From: CBDCUQ01 sp965222835
GTDB taxonomy: Bacteria; Pseudomonadota; Alphaproteobacteria; Rhizobiales; Hyphomicrobiaceae
Length of the DNA stretch: 64,000 nucleotides
NCBI GenBank assembly: GCA_965222835.1
Contig: CBDCUQ010000001.1
Location: 124,001 to 188,000 of the forward strand
Direction of reading: 5' to 3'
The position numbers and the translations under genes are program-made. Every line of letters begins with the position of its first letter. The first letter of the stretch is position 1. Shown in pieces: positions 1 through 9,012 of the stretch. The notes below the pieces were generated by a model that did not search any database, was not told where the DNA came from, and worked only from the letters and a program-made list of their open reading frames with translations.

Positions 1-1550
1 AGATACTCTGTGAATTCCTCGGTATAGGGTGACTTCTTCGTATCGACGAGTTCGAACACATCGCGCAAGCGAATACCGACCTCATGGAACATTTCCTTCA
101 CAACACTCGTGGTGCCAACCAGGACCGGCTGACCGAAGCCCTGCGCATAATAGGCATTGGCCGCGCGAATAACCGCGGGATCCTCACCTTCGGCAAAGAT
201 CACGCGTTTCGGTTCCGCACGCACCTTGTCGAACGTCGCCTGCATCCAGCCAGTCACCGGGTCGAGCCGGCCTCTAAGGCGCGCCACATAGGCCTCGGTA
301 TCGACGATCGGCCGGCGCGCAACGCCGCTGTCCATGGCGGCCTTGGCAACGGCAGGCGGCACGTGACTAATGAGCCGCGGATCAAACGGCGCAGGAATGA
401 TGTATTCGGGTCCGAATGTGGGGCGCCGGCCGAGGAAGGCGGCCATCACCTGATCCGGCACTTCCATACGCGCAAGCTCGGCGATCGCCTGCGCCGCCGC
501 CATCTTCATTTCCTCGTTAATTGTCGAGGCCTGCACGTCAAGCGCACCACGGAAGATGAAGGGAAAGCCGAGAACATTGTTGACCTGATTGGGATAGTCG
601 GACCGGCCGGTAGCAACAATCGCATCCTCGCGCACGGCGTGCACATCTTCCGGCAAGATCTCCGGGTCCGGATTGGCCATGGCGAAAACGATCGGTTTCT
701 CCGCCATCGACTGAACCATCTTCTGCGACACGGCACCTTTAACCGAAAGGCCGAAGAACACGTCCGCGCCCTCGAGCGCCTCGCCCAGCTTCCGCGCCTT
801 CGTATCTGACGCGTAGGACGACTTCCACTGATTCATTCCTGCCTTGCGGCCCTGATAGATGACGCCCTTGGTATCGCACAGCGTCACGTTCTTTTTCGAC
901 AGGCCGAGAGAGACTAGGAGGTCCAAGGACGCAATACCCGCAGCACCTGCACCATTAAGAACCAGCTTCGTCGTCTTGATGTCGCGTCCCGTAAGTTCAA
1001 GCGCATTAATGAGACCGGCCGCCGCAATGATGGCCGTTCCATGCTGATCATCATGAAAAACGGGTATATCGAGCAGCTCCTTAAGCTTCTCCTCGATAAT
1101 GAAGCAGTCCGGTGCCTTGATGTCCTCGAGATTGATCCCACCGAACGACGGTCCCAGGTAGCGCACTGAGTTGATAAATGCGTCCACGTCTTCAGCATCA
1201 ACACAAAGATCAATGCCATCAATGTCGGCAAACCGCTTGAAGAGAACCGCCTTACCTTCCATCACAGGCTTCGAGGCGAGCGCTCCAAGATTTCCGAGAC
1301 CAAGAATTGCCGTGCCATTCGAGACCACAGCAACGACATTGCCTTTGCTCGTATAGTCGTAGGCAAGCGACGCGTCCTCTGCGATGGCATGGACAGGCGC
1401 GGCCACCCCAGGCGAATACGCAAGCGAAAGATCACGTTGGGTAACGAGCGGCTTCGTAGGGGCAATTTCAAGCTTCCCAGGCTTGCCCTGAGCATGAAAT
1501 TGCAGGGATTCCTGAGCCGTCACGCGGGCTCGGGCCGATTTTTGAGACAT
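1..1550 (-). CDS. maeB: NADP-dependent malic enzyme, MaeB type (3' part outside window)
   Basis: Oxidative decarboxylation of malate to pyruvate in the cytosol. The frame is open from an ATG at 1550 to the window edge, giving 516 codons. Long MaeB proteins are about 750-770 residues, so roughly the last third is missing. The N-terminal malic domain contains the AYSPGVAAP and DIDGIDLCVDAED segments. The NAD(P)-binding domain has a glycine-rich VLNGAGAAGIAS motif near residue 190. From about residue 450 (KRVIFAEGEDPAVIRAA) the phosphotransacetylase-like C-terminal domain of long MaeB proteins begins and is cut by the edge. That domain is usually regulatory rather than catalytic. The gene is divergent from apaG. 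The identification is firm; NADP rather than NAD preference is inferred from the fused architecture. Confidence 0.95.
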   Translation of the reverse strand, partial: MSQKSARARVTAQESLQFHAQGKPGKLEIAPTKPLVTQRDLSLAYSPGVAAPVHAIAEDASLAYDYTSKGNVVAVVSNGTAILGLGNLGALASKPVMEGKAVLFKRFADIDGIDLCVDAEDVDAFINSVRYLGPSFGGINLEDIKAPDCFIIEEKLKELLDIPVFHDDQHGTAIIAAAGLINALELTGRDIKTTKLVLNGAGAAGIASLDLLVSLGLSKKNVTLCDTKGVIYQGRKAGMNQWKSSYASDTKARKLGEALEGADVFFGLSVKGAVSQKMVQSMAEKPIVFAMANPDPEILPEDVHAVREDAIVATGRSDYPNQVNNVLGFPFIFRGALDVQASTINEEMKMAAAQAIAELARMEVPDQVMAAFLGRRPTFGPEYIIPAPFDPRLISHVPPAVAKAAMDSGVARRPIVDTEAYVARLRGRLDPVTGWMQATFDKVRAEPKRVIFAEGEDPAVIRAANAYYAQGFGQPVLVGTTSVVKEMFHEVGIRLRDVFELVDTKKSPYTEEFTEY

Positions 1551-1787
1551 ATTTTGCGATCTTGTATATTGACATGCGCGGGCAGAAGGAACGACACGCC
1601 CAACGTCCTGACACGATAGGACGGGTGACACTCCGAAACAACCTCGCCCAAAGTTGTCAGGAGCCGAATTTCGAAGTAACGCCGAAGCTAAAGATCGTTA
1701 ACGGGCTTAAATCGCGCACCAAACCGTTATTGACCCCGACGCTTGGGTGCGTACTATCCGCCCCTCTCGACAAAGCCGCAGGAATTT

Positions 1788-2210
1788 ATGGACACTTCCC
1801 TCGTGACCAACGACAAGCCCTATGAGGCCGTAACGCACGGCATCCGCATCCGGGTCCAACCGGACTACGAGGAGGATCAGTCCTCCCCAGACGAGGGTTA
1901 TTACTTCTGGACCTACACCATCGATATCTTCAACGAGAGTGACGAAACGGTCCAGCTGCGCACGCGCAGCTGGCGCATCACCGATGCGCAGGGCAAGACC
2001 GAGGAGGTGCGCGGCCCCGGCGTCGTCGGACAGACACCTGTGATCCCGCCCGGACAGTCCTTCACGTATACATCCGGTTGTCCGCTCTCCACGTCATCAG
2101 GCATCATGGCCGGCAGCTACCAGATGGAAGGTGATGACGGCGTCTTATTTGATGTCAAGATCCCGGCGTTTTCGCTCGATAGCCCATTTACGGTGCGCAG
2201 CGTCAACTGA
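1788..2210 (+). CDS. apaG: ApaG domain protein
   Basis: A 140-residue protein matching the usual ApaG size of about 125-140. Family hallmarks seen are YFWTYTIDIFNES, the glycine-rich VRGPGVVGQTPVIPPGQSFTYTSGCPL segment (residues about 75-100), and SGIMAGSYQM. ApaG is a small fibronectin-III-like fold protein of unclear biochemical role, historically linked to Co2+ resistance. An ATG 45 bp upstream is possible, but the chosen ATG has AGGA a few bases before it and begins right at the conserved region. It lies between the divergent maeB and the convergent lepA. Confidence 0.9.
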   Translation: MDTSLVTNDKPYEAVTHGIRIRVQPDYEEDQSSPDEGYYFWTYTIDIFNESDETVQLRTRSWRITDAQGKTEEVRGPGVVGQTPVIPPGQSFTYTSGCPLSTSSGIMAGSYQMEGDDGVLFDVKIPAFSLDSPFTVRSVN

Positions 2211-2270
2211 ATTTGAATTGCCGACGAGCCCGCACGTCTTCGAGCACAGCGCGCGAACAGATGCGGCAGC

Positions 2271-4073
2271 TTAGTTCTCATCCATCTTCAGCGCGGCAAT
2301 AAAGGCCTCCTGCGGGATTTCGACTTTGCCGAAGGCGCGCATTTTCTTCTTGCCGGCCTTCTGCTTTTCCAACAGCTTGCGCTTGCGGGTGATGTCGCCA
2401 CCATAGCACTTGGCCAGCACGTCCTTTCTGAGAGCGCGGATGGTTTCGCGCGCAATCACCTTGGCGCCGATCGCCGCCTGAACCGGGATCTGGAAGAGGT
2501 GCGGCGGAATGAGCTCCTTGAGCTTTTCGCACATCGACCGCCCGCGGCTTTCGGCTCGCGTCCGATGCACGATAATCGACAACGCGTCGACCGGCTCTCC
2601 GTTGACAAGAATCGAGAGCTTCACGAGTTCGCCCGTCTCATAACCGGTAATCTGATAGTCAAAGGACGCATAGCCCCGCGAAACACTCTTCAACCGGTCA
2701 TAGAAATCGAACACCACCTCGTTGAGCGGCAATTCGTAGACAAGCATCGCCCGCGATCCCACATACGTGAGCGTCTTCTGCCGTCCGCGCCGGTCCTGGC
2801 ACAACTTCAGAACCGCACCCAAGTGGTCATCCGGCACCATGATGGTGGCTTCGATCCACGGTTCCTCAATATGATCAATCTTGACCGTATCGGGCATGTC
2901 GGCCGGATTGTGCATCTCGATAACCTCACCATCTGTCATATGTAGATGGTAGATCACCGATGGAGCCGTGGTGATGAGATCAAGGTTAAATTCCCGCACC
3001 AGCCGCTCGGTAATGATCTCGAGATGCAGAAGGCCAAGAAATCCACAACGAAAGCCGAAACCCAGTGCAGCCGAGCTTTCCATCTCAAATGAAAAGCTCG
3101 CATCGTTGAGGCGCAGCTTTGCCATCGCCTCGCGAAGATCTTCGAAGTCGGCTGAATCGACAGGAAACAGACCGCAGAAAACGACCGGTTGAGCGGGCTT
3201 GAACCCCGGCAGCACGTCCGCGCAGGGGTTCTTCTCATCGGTGATGGTGTCGCCAACGCGGGTATCCGCCACTTCCTTGATCGCCGCGGTGAAGAACCCG
3301 ATCTCACCCGGACCGAGCTCAGGCAGCAACTCCTGCTTGGGACGAAAGATGCCGACGCGCTCCAGCTGGTAAATGCCGCCCGTCGACATCAGCTTCACCC
3401 GCTGCCCCTTCTTCATCACTCCATCGATGACGCGCACCAAAACGATCACGCCGAGATACGCGTCGTACCAGCTATCGACCAGCATTGCTTTGAGCGGCTT
3501 TGTGGCATCGCCCTTGGGCGGCGGCAGCCGCTCGACGACAGCTTCAAGAACCGCTTCGACGTTGAGGCCGGTCTTTGCCGACACACCAATGGCATCTGAG
3601 GCGTCGATGCCAATGACATCTTCGATCTGCTGCTTCACACGATCCTCGTCGGCAGACGGCAGGTCGATCTTGTTCAGTACTGGCAGAAGCTCAAGATCGT
3701 TGTCGATGGCCTGGTAGACGTTGGCCAAGGTTTGGGCCTCGACACCCTGACTGGCGTCGACCACCAAAATCGCCCCCTCGCAAGCCGACAGCGAGCGTGA
3801 AACCTCGTACGCGAAGTCGACATGACCTGGCGTATCCATAAGATTGAGCTGATACGTCTTGCCATCCTTGTGCCGATAATCGAGGCGCACGGTTTGCGCT
3901 TTGATCGTGATGCCCCGTTCACGCTCGATATCCATCGAGTCGAGGATTTGCGCCTTCATCTCCCGATCGGTGACATTTCCGCACACCTGTATCATCCGGT
4001 CGGACAAGGTCGACTTGCCGTGGTCGATATGGGCGATGATAGAAAAATTGCGAATAAGCGAGATATCAGTCAT
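2271..4073 (-). CDS. lepA: Elongation factor 4 (LepA) GTPase
   Basis: Translational GTPase that back-translocates or remodels stalled or improperly translocated ribosomes. The protein is 600 residues, the normal length. GTP-binding motifs are in order: AHIDHGKSTL (about 12-21), RERGITIKAQT, DTPGHVDF (about 77-84) and NKIDLP (about 130). They are followed by EF-G-like domains and the LepA-specific C-terminal domain ending in KRKLLEKQKAGKKKM. The start is placed at the ATG giving MTDISLIRNFSIIAHIDHG; a 15-residue in-frame extension lacks conservation. It is convergent with apaG. Confidence 0.97.
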   Translation of the reverse strand: MTDISLIRNFSIIAHIDHGKSTLSDRMIQVCGNVTDREMKAQILDSMDIERERGITIKAQTVRLDYRHKDGKTYQLNLMDTPGHVDFAYEVSRSLSACEGAILVVDASQGVEAQTLANVYQAIDNDLELLPVLNKIDLPSADEDRVKQQIEDVIGIDASDAIGVSAKTGLNVEAVLEAVVERLPPPKGDATKPLKAMLVDSWYDAYLGVIVLVRVIDGVMKKGQRVKLMSTGGIYQLERVGIFRPKQELLPELGPGEIGFFTAAIKEVADTRVGDTITDEKNPCADVLPGFKPAQPVVFCGLFPVDSADFEDLREAMAKLRLNDASFSFEMESSAALGFGFRCGFLGLLHLEIITERLVREFNLDLITTAPSVIYHLHMTDGEVIEMHNPADMPDTVKIDHIEEPWIEATIMVPDDHLGAVLKLCQDRRGRQKTLTYVGSRAMLVYELPLNEVVFDFYDRLKSVSRGYASFDYQITGYETGELVKLSILVNGEPVDALSIIVHRTRAESRGRSMCEKLKELIPPHLFQIPVQAAIGAKVIARETIRALRKDVLAKCYGGDITRKRKLLEKQKAGKKKMRAFGKVEIPQEAFIAALKMDEN

Positions 4074-4234
4074 GGCGGGCCGTTTAGCACCTGTTCTACA
4101 TTCGCAAAAGGGGCCCATGGCGCGCCGGGCAAGGGGTCGCGGGCATCAGAGGTTCTAGGCGGCGGTAATCAGCTGGTGTTGCATCTTGGCGTGTGCCAAG
4201 GTGGCTGGACATATTCAAAGAAATGGAGCCCCCC

Positions 4235-4810
4235 ATGCCATCAAGCAACTCCAGCCAGCGTAGCAAGTCAAACGCCGCGGGCCCAGGCCCATCGGACGAT
4301 GCAAGAAATGCCATGAAAGCCGCGTTCAATGCCCTCAGTGAATGGCGCAACGAAACGGCCGGCGTTATGGAACGCAACAGCGCGACTGCCTTCAAACAAA
4401 TGGCCGCTGCGGCGGAATCAATGGGTTGGAACCCGGAATTCGTCGAATTAACGTGCAAGCAGCTGCAGCAGGCCACCAGCATGCAGCTACAGATCTTTGA
4501 CCAGGTCATGGACGTCTGGGAGCAGCAGATGAAGAACCCGGGCGCGGGACTCTCCATACCAGCCCCACCGGCAGGGCAACAGGGCCCATTCGACAGCTTT
4601 GCCGCGGCATTTCAGGGCATGGGTAGCGGGGCGCAGGCCTTTCCCGGTTTCGATATGAGCAACATGGCAGCCAATCCCATGCAGTTCTGGATGCAAGCTG
4701 CCGAGATGTGGCAAAAGAGCTGGCAGCAGGCGTTCTCCGCATGGATGGACATGCAGCAACAGGCGGCCCAAGGAAAGCAGGACGGGCCCGGTTCACGCCG
4801 CCGGCGTTAA
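4235..4810 (+). CDS. Uncharacterised Q/M/W-rich protein, possibly phasin-like
   Basis: A 191-residue soluble protein that I do not recognise with confidence. The N-terminus is polar and low in complexity. Residues about 25-100 are amphipathic and helical (AFNALSEWRNE, LTCKQLQQATSMQLQIFDQVMDVWEQQM), reminiscent of phasin helices that coat polyhydroxyalkanoate granules. The C-terminal half repeats M, Q, W and F in an aromatic pattern (NPMQFWMQAAEMWQKSWQQAFSAW) and ends in a basic tail. The start is the third in-frame ATG, which has GGAG six bases upstream; ATGs at 4193 and 4223 lack a good site. A polyester-granule role is only a guess. No polyester synthase gene is nearby. Confidence 0.6.
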   Translation: MPSSNSSQRSKSNAAGPGPSDDARNAMKAAFNALSEWRNETAGVMERNSATAFKQMAAAAESMGWNPEFVELTCKQLQQATSMQLQIFDQVMDVWEQQMKNPGAGLSIPAPPAGQQGPFDSFAAAFQGMGSGAQAFPGFDMSNMAANPMQFWMQAAEMWQKSWQQAFSAWMDMQQQAAQGKQDGPGSRRRR

Positions 4811-5015
4811 CGCAAATCGCCGGTGACGAAGACAATTTTCCTTGGAGATTGAAGGGGTCCGGGGGGACCGCTCCAGCTCCGGGGATCTCCGGCATTGCAG
4901 CACTCCACGAGCATTGCAGACCCGATAATTTCCCCCTATCGTCCGCCCGCAATTCTCAAATCGATGGCCCCCGGAAGAAAAGGCAGGCCACACAACGGGG
5001 CGGACAAAGAACTCC

Positions 5016-6587
5016 ATGACAACAGCAGAACAGGCGACTCCCTTCGCCAAAGAAACTCTAGGCCGGGATCTACTGGCCTCAGTCGTCGTCTTTCTTGTGG
5101 CTCTGCCACTTTGTATGGGTATCTCCATCGCATCAGGCATGCCGCCAACGGCAGGTCTGATTACCGGTATCGTCGGCGGCATTATCGTCGGCTTGATAGC
5201 AGGGGCGCCGCTCCAGGTTAGCGGACCGGCCGCCGGCCTTTCCGTTCTTGTTTTCGAACTCGTAACCGCACACGGAATCGGCATGATTGGCACGATGGTG
5301 CTTTTTGCCGGTCTTCTGCAGTTCGTTGCCGGGCAACTGAAACTTGGACAGTGGTTCCGCGCCGTTTCACCGGCCGTGATTCACGGCATGCTGGCCGGCA
5401 TCGGTGTGCTCATCTTGGTGTCCCAATTCCACGTCATGTTGGACGGCAAGCCTATCGGCAGTGGAATTCAGAATCTCCTCGGCATACCCGGCGCCATTAT
5501 TGAAGCCATCTCCGTCGGCGATCACCGCCTAACCGCTGGCGAACTCGGCGTGGCAACCATTGCGGTCATCTTTGGCTGGGGTGCGTTCGCGCCAAAGAGC
5601 CTTAAAGCTATTCCTGCACCACTGGTCGGTGTTGTGTTCGCGATGATTGCGGCTGGCCTCTTCGGATTGGACGAAATCAAATACGTCCAGGTTCCGGAGA
5701 ACTTTCTCATAGAGGCCGTCAATAATTATCCCACGTTCGATAAGCTGATGCGCATCTTGGAGGCCCCAATCTTGATTGGCGCCATCTCCATTGCCTTTAT
5801 TGCCAGCGCCGAGACATTGCTTTGCGCAACCGCTGTCGATCAGATGCATTCCGGTCCGCGCACACGCTACGACAAAGAATTGTCTGCCCAGGGTATCGGA
5901 AACTCGCTGTGTGGTCTGTTGGGCGTTCTCCCCATGACCGGCGTCATCGTGCGCTCGAGCGCCAACGTCGAAGCCGGCGCCAAGACCCGGCTCTCGGCGA
6001 TCTTGCACGGCATTTGGCTCTTGATATTTGTCGCAGCACTGCCTTGGACGCTGACGTATATCCCGCTCTCGGCGCTCGCCGCTGTGCTCGTCTATACGGG
6101 CTACAAGCTCGCGTATCCAAAGATCGTCCCGACACTCATGAAGTTCGGCGCAGGCGAGGTGATCATCTACTTCGTCACAATCTTCACCATTGTTGCGACA
6201 AACCTTCTCGCTGGCGTTCTCACCGGACTGGCCTTGTCGCTCGCAAAGCTTCTCTACTCGTTCTCACACTTGGAAGTGACACGAGAAGAGAACCCCGCGG
6301 AGAACAGGATCGATCTCCACCTTAAAGGTGCCGCCACTTTGATCCGGCTCCCGCAACTCGCGTCGGAACTCGAGGGCTTGAAGCCGAACACGAATGTCCA
6401 CGTGCACGTCAAGGATCTCGACTACATCGATCACGCCTGCATCGATCTTCTGACCAACTGGGACAAGCAGCACCGCGCAACCGGTGGCTCGCTTGAAATT
6501 GAATGGGAGGATCTCAGTCAGAAGTACAAGGCTCGGACAGCCGCAGGCGTGAAGGAAGCCCGGGAATCCGGCAACAAGGGCAAATAA
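5016..6587 (+). CDS. SulP family inorganic anion transporter with STAS domain
   Basis: Inner-membrane anion transporter of 523 residues. The first 400 or so residues form the multi-helix Sulfate_transp core (VVFLVALPLCMGISIASG, GPAAGLSVLVFELV, GVLPMTGVIVRSSANVEAGAKTR). A cytoplasmic STAS domain follows at about 410-490 (HVHVKDLDYIDHACIDLLTNW). Family members move sulfate, bicarbonate or dicarboxylates, and the substrate cannot be read from sequence. No carbonic anhydrase gene adjoins it, so the bicarbonate-uptake subtype has no contextual support. It appears to be a single-gene unit followed by a GC-rich hairpin. Confidence 0.93.
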   Translation: MTTAEQATPFAKETLGRDLLASVVVFLVALPLCMGISIASGMPPTAGLITGIVGGIIVGLIAGAPLQVSGPAAGLSVLVFELVTAHGIGMIGTMVLFAGLLQFVAGQLKLGQWFRAVSPAVIHGMLAGIGVLILVSQFHVMLDGKPIGSGIQNLLGIPGAIIEAISVGDHRLTAGELGVATIAVIFGWGAFAPKSLKAIPAPLVGVVFAMIAAGLFGLDEIKYVQVPENFLIEAVNNYPTFDKLMRILEAPILIGAISIAFIASAETLLCATAVDQMHSGPRTRYDKELSAQGIGNSLCGLLGVLPMTGVIVRSSANVEAGAKTRLSAILHGIWLLIFVAALPWTLTYIPLSALAAVLVYTGYKLAYPKIVPTLMKFGAGEVIIYFVTIFTIVATNLLAGVLTGLALSLAKLLYSFSHLEVTREENPAENRIDLHLKGAATLIRLPQLASELEGLKPNTNVHVHVKDLDYIDHACIDLLTNWDKQHRATGGSLEIEWEDLSQKYKARTAAGVKEARESGNKGK

Positions 6588-6616
6588 CACTGGCCTTCCA
6601 ACCGAAGACTGAAACC

Positions 6617-6644
6617 GTCCCGGGCAGCTTGATCTGCCCGGGAC
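6617..6644 (+). terminator. Perfect 11-bp stem hairpin after the SulP gene
   Basis: GTCCCGGGCAG, a six-base loop and CTGCCCGGGAC form an uninterrupted stem 30 bp after the SulP stop codon. There is no T-run on the plus strand, so it is either a terminator helped by other factors or a 3' stabiliser. It also lies only 57 bp before the mbfA start, so a role in the mbfA leader is possible. Confidence 0.5.
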
Positions 6645-6700
6645 CGTCACTATTCTCCACACTTGAAAGCAGTCCCGCACCCAAGTGAGGAGGATATTTC

Positions 6701-7657
6701 GTGCGCAGCTTTGCAGATCTCGGCGAGCGGGAGATTCTGGCGCTTGCCATCCGCCTGGAAGAGGAACACGGGCGCATCTATTCCGAATATGCCAACGGTC
6801 TCATCGAGAATTATCCTGCATCCTCCAAAGTCTTTACCGCCATGGCTGAAGAGGAAAATGAGCACCGGCGCTGGCTGATCGATCTTTACCGGCAAAGATT
6901 CGGTGAGCACATTCCCCTGGTCCGCCGCGAGGACATTCGCGGGTTCGTGAAACACGAGCCGATCTGGATGGTCCGCCCACTCGGCCTCGACAAAGTCCGT
7001 GCCCAAGCCGAAGCCATCGAGCGCGAAACGCGAAATTTCTATCGGTCCGCGTTGGACCGAACCACCGATGCTTCCATTCGCAAACTTCTTGGCGATCTGA
7101 TTGCCGCCGAGGATCAGCATGTCAGTCTCGCCCAAGAGCTTCGCGAATCCGAGCTCACTGGCGACGTTCGGGAAGAAGAAGCGCACGCCGAGCGACGCGC
7201 ATTCGTGCTCCAATACGTGCAGCCGGGCCTGACCGGCCTTATCGACGGGTCCATTTCCACCTTGGCGCCAATCTTCGCCGCCGCCTTCGCCACACACAAC
7301 ACCTGGCAGACATTTCTCGTTGGTATGGCAGCATCTGTCGGCGCCGGCATCTCGATGGGCATCGCCGAAGCCATGGCCGACGACGGCCTTATTTCAGGCC
7401 GCGGACATCCGTGGATTCGCGGCACGGTCACGGGCATCATGACGGCGATCGGCGGTCTCAGCCACACACTCCCCTATCTGATTTCCGATTTCTGGACCGC
7501 CACCGCAATCGCAGCAGTAATCGTGCTTGTCGAGCTTTGGGTCATTGCCTGGATCCGGGCCCGCTACATGGACACACCGTTCTGGCGAGCATCGTTTGAA
7601 GTCGTACTCGGCGGCCTCATCGTCTTCGCCGTCGGCATCGTCATCGGCAGCAGCTAG
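6701..7657 (+). CDS. mbfA: Membrane-bound ferritin / iron exporter MbfA
   Basis: A 318-residue fusion of a ferritin-like diiron domain with a VIT1/CCC1-type membrane domain, the architecture of rhizobial MbfA, which exports iron and protects against iron and peroxide stress. Diiron ligand candidates occur in a regular pattern: EREILALAIRLEEEHGRIY, MAEEENEHRRW, ERETRNFY and AAEDQHVSLAQE within residues 10-150. From about residue 170 the VIT1 domain starts (GLIDGSISTLAPIFAAAFAT) with about five membrane segments. The start is GTG, supported by a near-perfect AGGAGG about seven bases upstream. In relatives this gene is repressed by Irr, but I see no clear iron-control element in the short upstream region. 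Confidence 0.92.
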   Translation: MRSFADLGEREILALAIRLEEEHGRIYSEYANGLIENYPASSKVFTAMAEEENEHRRWLIDLYRQRFGEHIPLVRREDIRGFVKHEPIWMVRPLGLDKVRAQAEAIERETRNFYRSALDRTTDASIRKLLGDLIAAEDQHVSLAQELRESELTGDVREEEAHAERRAFVLQYVQPGLTGLIDGSISTLAPIFAAAFATHNTWQTFLVGMAASVGAGISMGIAEAMADDGLISGRGHPWIRGTVTGIMTAIGGLSHTLPYLISDFWTATAIAAVIVLVELWVIAWIRARYMDTPFWRASFEVVLGGLIVFAVGIVIGSS

Positions 7658-7696
7658 CAGCTTGGACCGGGACCGGGGCAGCCCGGCCCGCGGGGC

Positions 7697-7725
7697 TTGA
7701 CAAATCATCCTTCATTTCCGATATT
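7697..7725 (+). promoter_or_regulatory. Predicted promoter for the GbsR-like gene
   Basis: A perfect TTGACA at 7697-7702 is followed, after a 17-bp spacer, by GATATT at 7720-7725, overlapping an AT-rich ATATTT. Transcription from this promoter would begin about six or seven bases further on, at or next to the ATG at 7732, giving a leaderless mRNA. There is no ribosome binding site before that ATG, which agrees. Confidence 0.6.
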
Positions 7726-7742
7726 TCTGTCATGACAGAAAT
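7723..7742. promoter_or_regulatory. Perfect 20-bp palindrome across the start codon (candidate operator)
   Basis: ATTTCTGTCATGACAGAAAT is its own reverse complement. It spans the 3' part of the predicted -10 element, the likely transcription start and the ATG at 7732. A dimeric winged-helix regulator binding here would block its own promoter, so autorepression by the downstream GbsR-like product is the simplest reading. Confidence 0.65.
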
Positions 7743-8307
7743 TAAAGGAATCAAGCAGCCCCTCCCGCCTGCCATCGAACACTTTGTCGTGCATTGGGGG
7801 GAGATGGGGGAAAGATGGGCGGTGAACCGGTCGGTCGCACAGATCCACGCGCTCCTCTACGTCGCCGACCGGCCACTGACGGCCGACGACATCGCCACCC
7901 GCCTCGGCATCGCACGGTCCAACGCCTCGAATTCTCTCAAAGAGCTTCTCGGCTGGTCGCTTATACGCCGCGTCCAAGTTCTCGGCGATCGCCGCGACTA
8001 CTTCGAGGCGGAAGCCGACATGTTCGAGATGGTCCGCCGCATCGCGACAGGCCGCAAGGCGCGCGAAATCGACCCGGCATTGGATGTCCTGCGCCGCTGC
8101 GTGAGCGAAGCCGAACGAGATCGGCGCGTGTGGCCGGAAGCGAAGAAGCGTCTCATAGAAATGATGGAATTTACAGAAACCGTCGACAAGGCATTCGACG
8201 AGATCATGTCGCTGCCAACGCCGACCCTCGCACGCCTCATCAAAATGGGCGGCGCCGTCGCAAGCTTTGTCAGCAAATCAAAGTCCAAAAAGACGGCGAA
8301 GCGTTAA
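7732..8307 (+). CDS. GbsR/MarR-family winged-helix transcriptional regulator
   Basis: A 191-residue DNA-binding protein. Residues about 30-90 form a winged helix (QIHALLYVADRPLTADDIATRLGIARSNASNSLKELLGWSLIRRVQVLGDRRDYFEA), with a GbsR-like C-terminal helical region afterwards. GbsR relatives respond to choline or other small ligands, but the ligand here cannot be told. The gene seems leaderless, and its start codon sits inside a perfect 20-bp palindrome, which suggests autoregulation. It is followed 15 bp later by the DUF4166 gene, so the two are probably one transcript and functionally linked. Confidence 0.88.
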   Translation: MTEIKGIKQPLPPAIEHFVVHWGEMGERWAVNRSVAQIHALLYVADRPLTADDIATRLGIARSNASNSLKELLGWSLIRRVQVLGDRRDYFEAEADMFEMVRRIATGRKAREIDPALDVLRRCVSEAERDRRVWPEAKKRLIEMMEFTETVDKAFDEIMSLPTPTLARLIKMGGAVASFVSKSKSKKTAKR

Positions 8308-8322
8308 TCGGAGACGCACAGC

Positions 8323-9012
8323 ATGTCGGCCAAATCACGCCTTGCCGCGAATTGGGAGGAGCGGGCGCAGGCACCGGGCCCCGCCGGCGAGCCTCAACCC
8401 GCTTTGATTGATGTTCGCTTTCGCCAAATCGTCGGCGAAGAAGGCTGGGAGAACCTGCCGCCGCCCGTACGTCGCCGGTTTTCGATACGCCATCAGCCAG
8501 GAGAGATGGTGCTCTACCGCGGACGCGTGGAGCAAACGAGCCTCTCCCACTGGGGCCGGATATTCGCCCTCCTTACTACCGTCATTGGCAGTCCCTTGCC
8601 GCGTCGAGACGGCGCGACAGGGGATGCCACCGTCATCGTAACGGAAGACGCCAGCAGCGGTGACCAAAGTTGGATCAGAATGTACGCATCGGATACAGGC
8701 GCACCCCAGGTCATTCGCTCGATGAAGCGGTTTCGCGGCACAACGGGTCTTGAGGAGTACGTCGGTGGTGGCATCGGCATGGCCCTTCGAGTCTATGTCG
8801 AAAACGGCGCGCTGCACTTTGCCTCGGATCACTATTTCCTGGAGCTGAGGCACCTGCGTGTGACATTGCCAAAGATCCTGGAGCCCGGCCGGATGTTGAT
8901 TGTCCATCGCGAGGAAGCGGGCGGTGAGTTCTCGTTTGAATTAACGCTCATCCACCCGCTCCTCGGTGGCCTCGTCCATCAGCTTGCCCACTTCTCCGAG
9001 GTAAGCCATTGA
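8323..9012 (+). CDS. DUF4166 domain protein
   Basis: A 229-residue protein matching the DUF4166 pattern: a leading FRQIVGEEGWENLPPPVRRRFSIRH segment, then a saturated beta-rich fold with SWIRMY and a glycine-rich GGGIGMALRVYVENGALHF stretch. No signal peptide or membrane segment is evident. The biochemical function of the family is unknown. It probably forms an operon with the preceding GbsR-like regulator (15-bp gap). The closest gene after it is the tRNA-Ser, on the same strand. Confidence 0.8.
   Translation: MSAKSRLAANWEERAQAPGPAGEPQPALIDVRFRQIVGEEGWENLPPPVRRRFSIRHQPGEMVLYRGRVEQTSLSHWGRIFALLTTVIGSPLPRRDGATGDATVIVTEDASSGDQSWIRMYASDTGAPQVIRSMKRFRGTTGLEEYVGGGIGMALRVYVENGALHFASDHYFLELRHLRVTLPKILEPGRMLIVHREEAGGEFSFELTLIHPLLGGLVHQLAHFSEVSH

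Noticed and set aside
84..809. Long plus-strand open frame at the left edge
   Set aside because: It is antisense to the clearly conserved malic enzyme frame and has the Arg/His-rich composition of a shadow frame.
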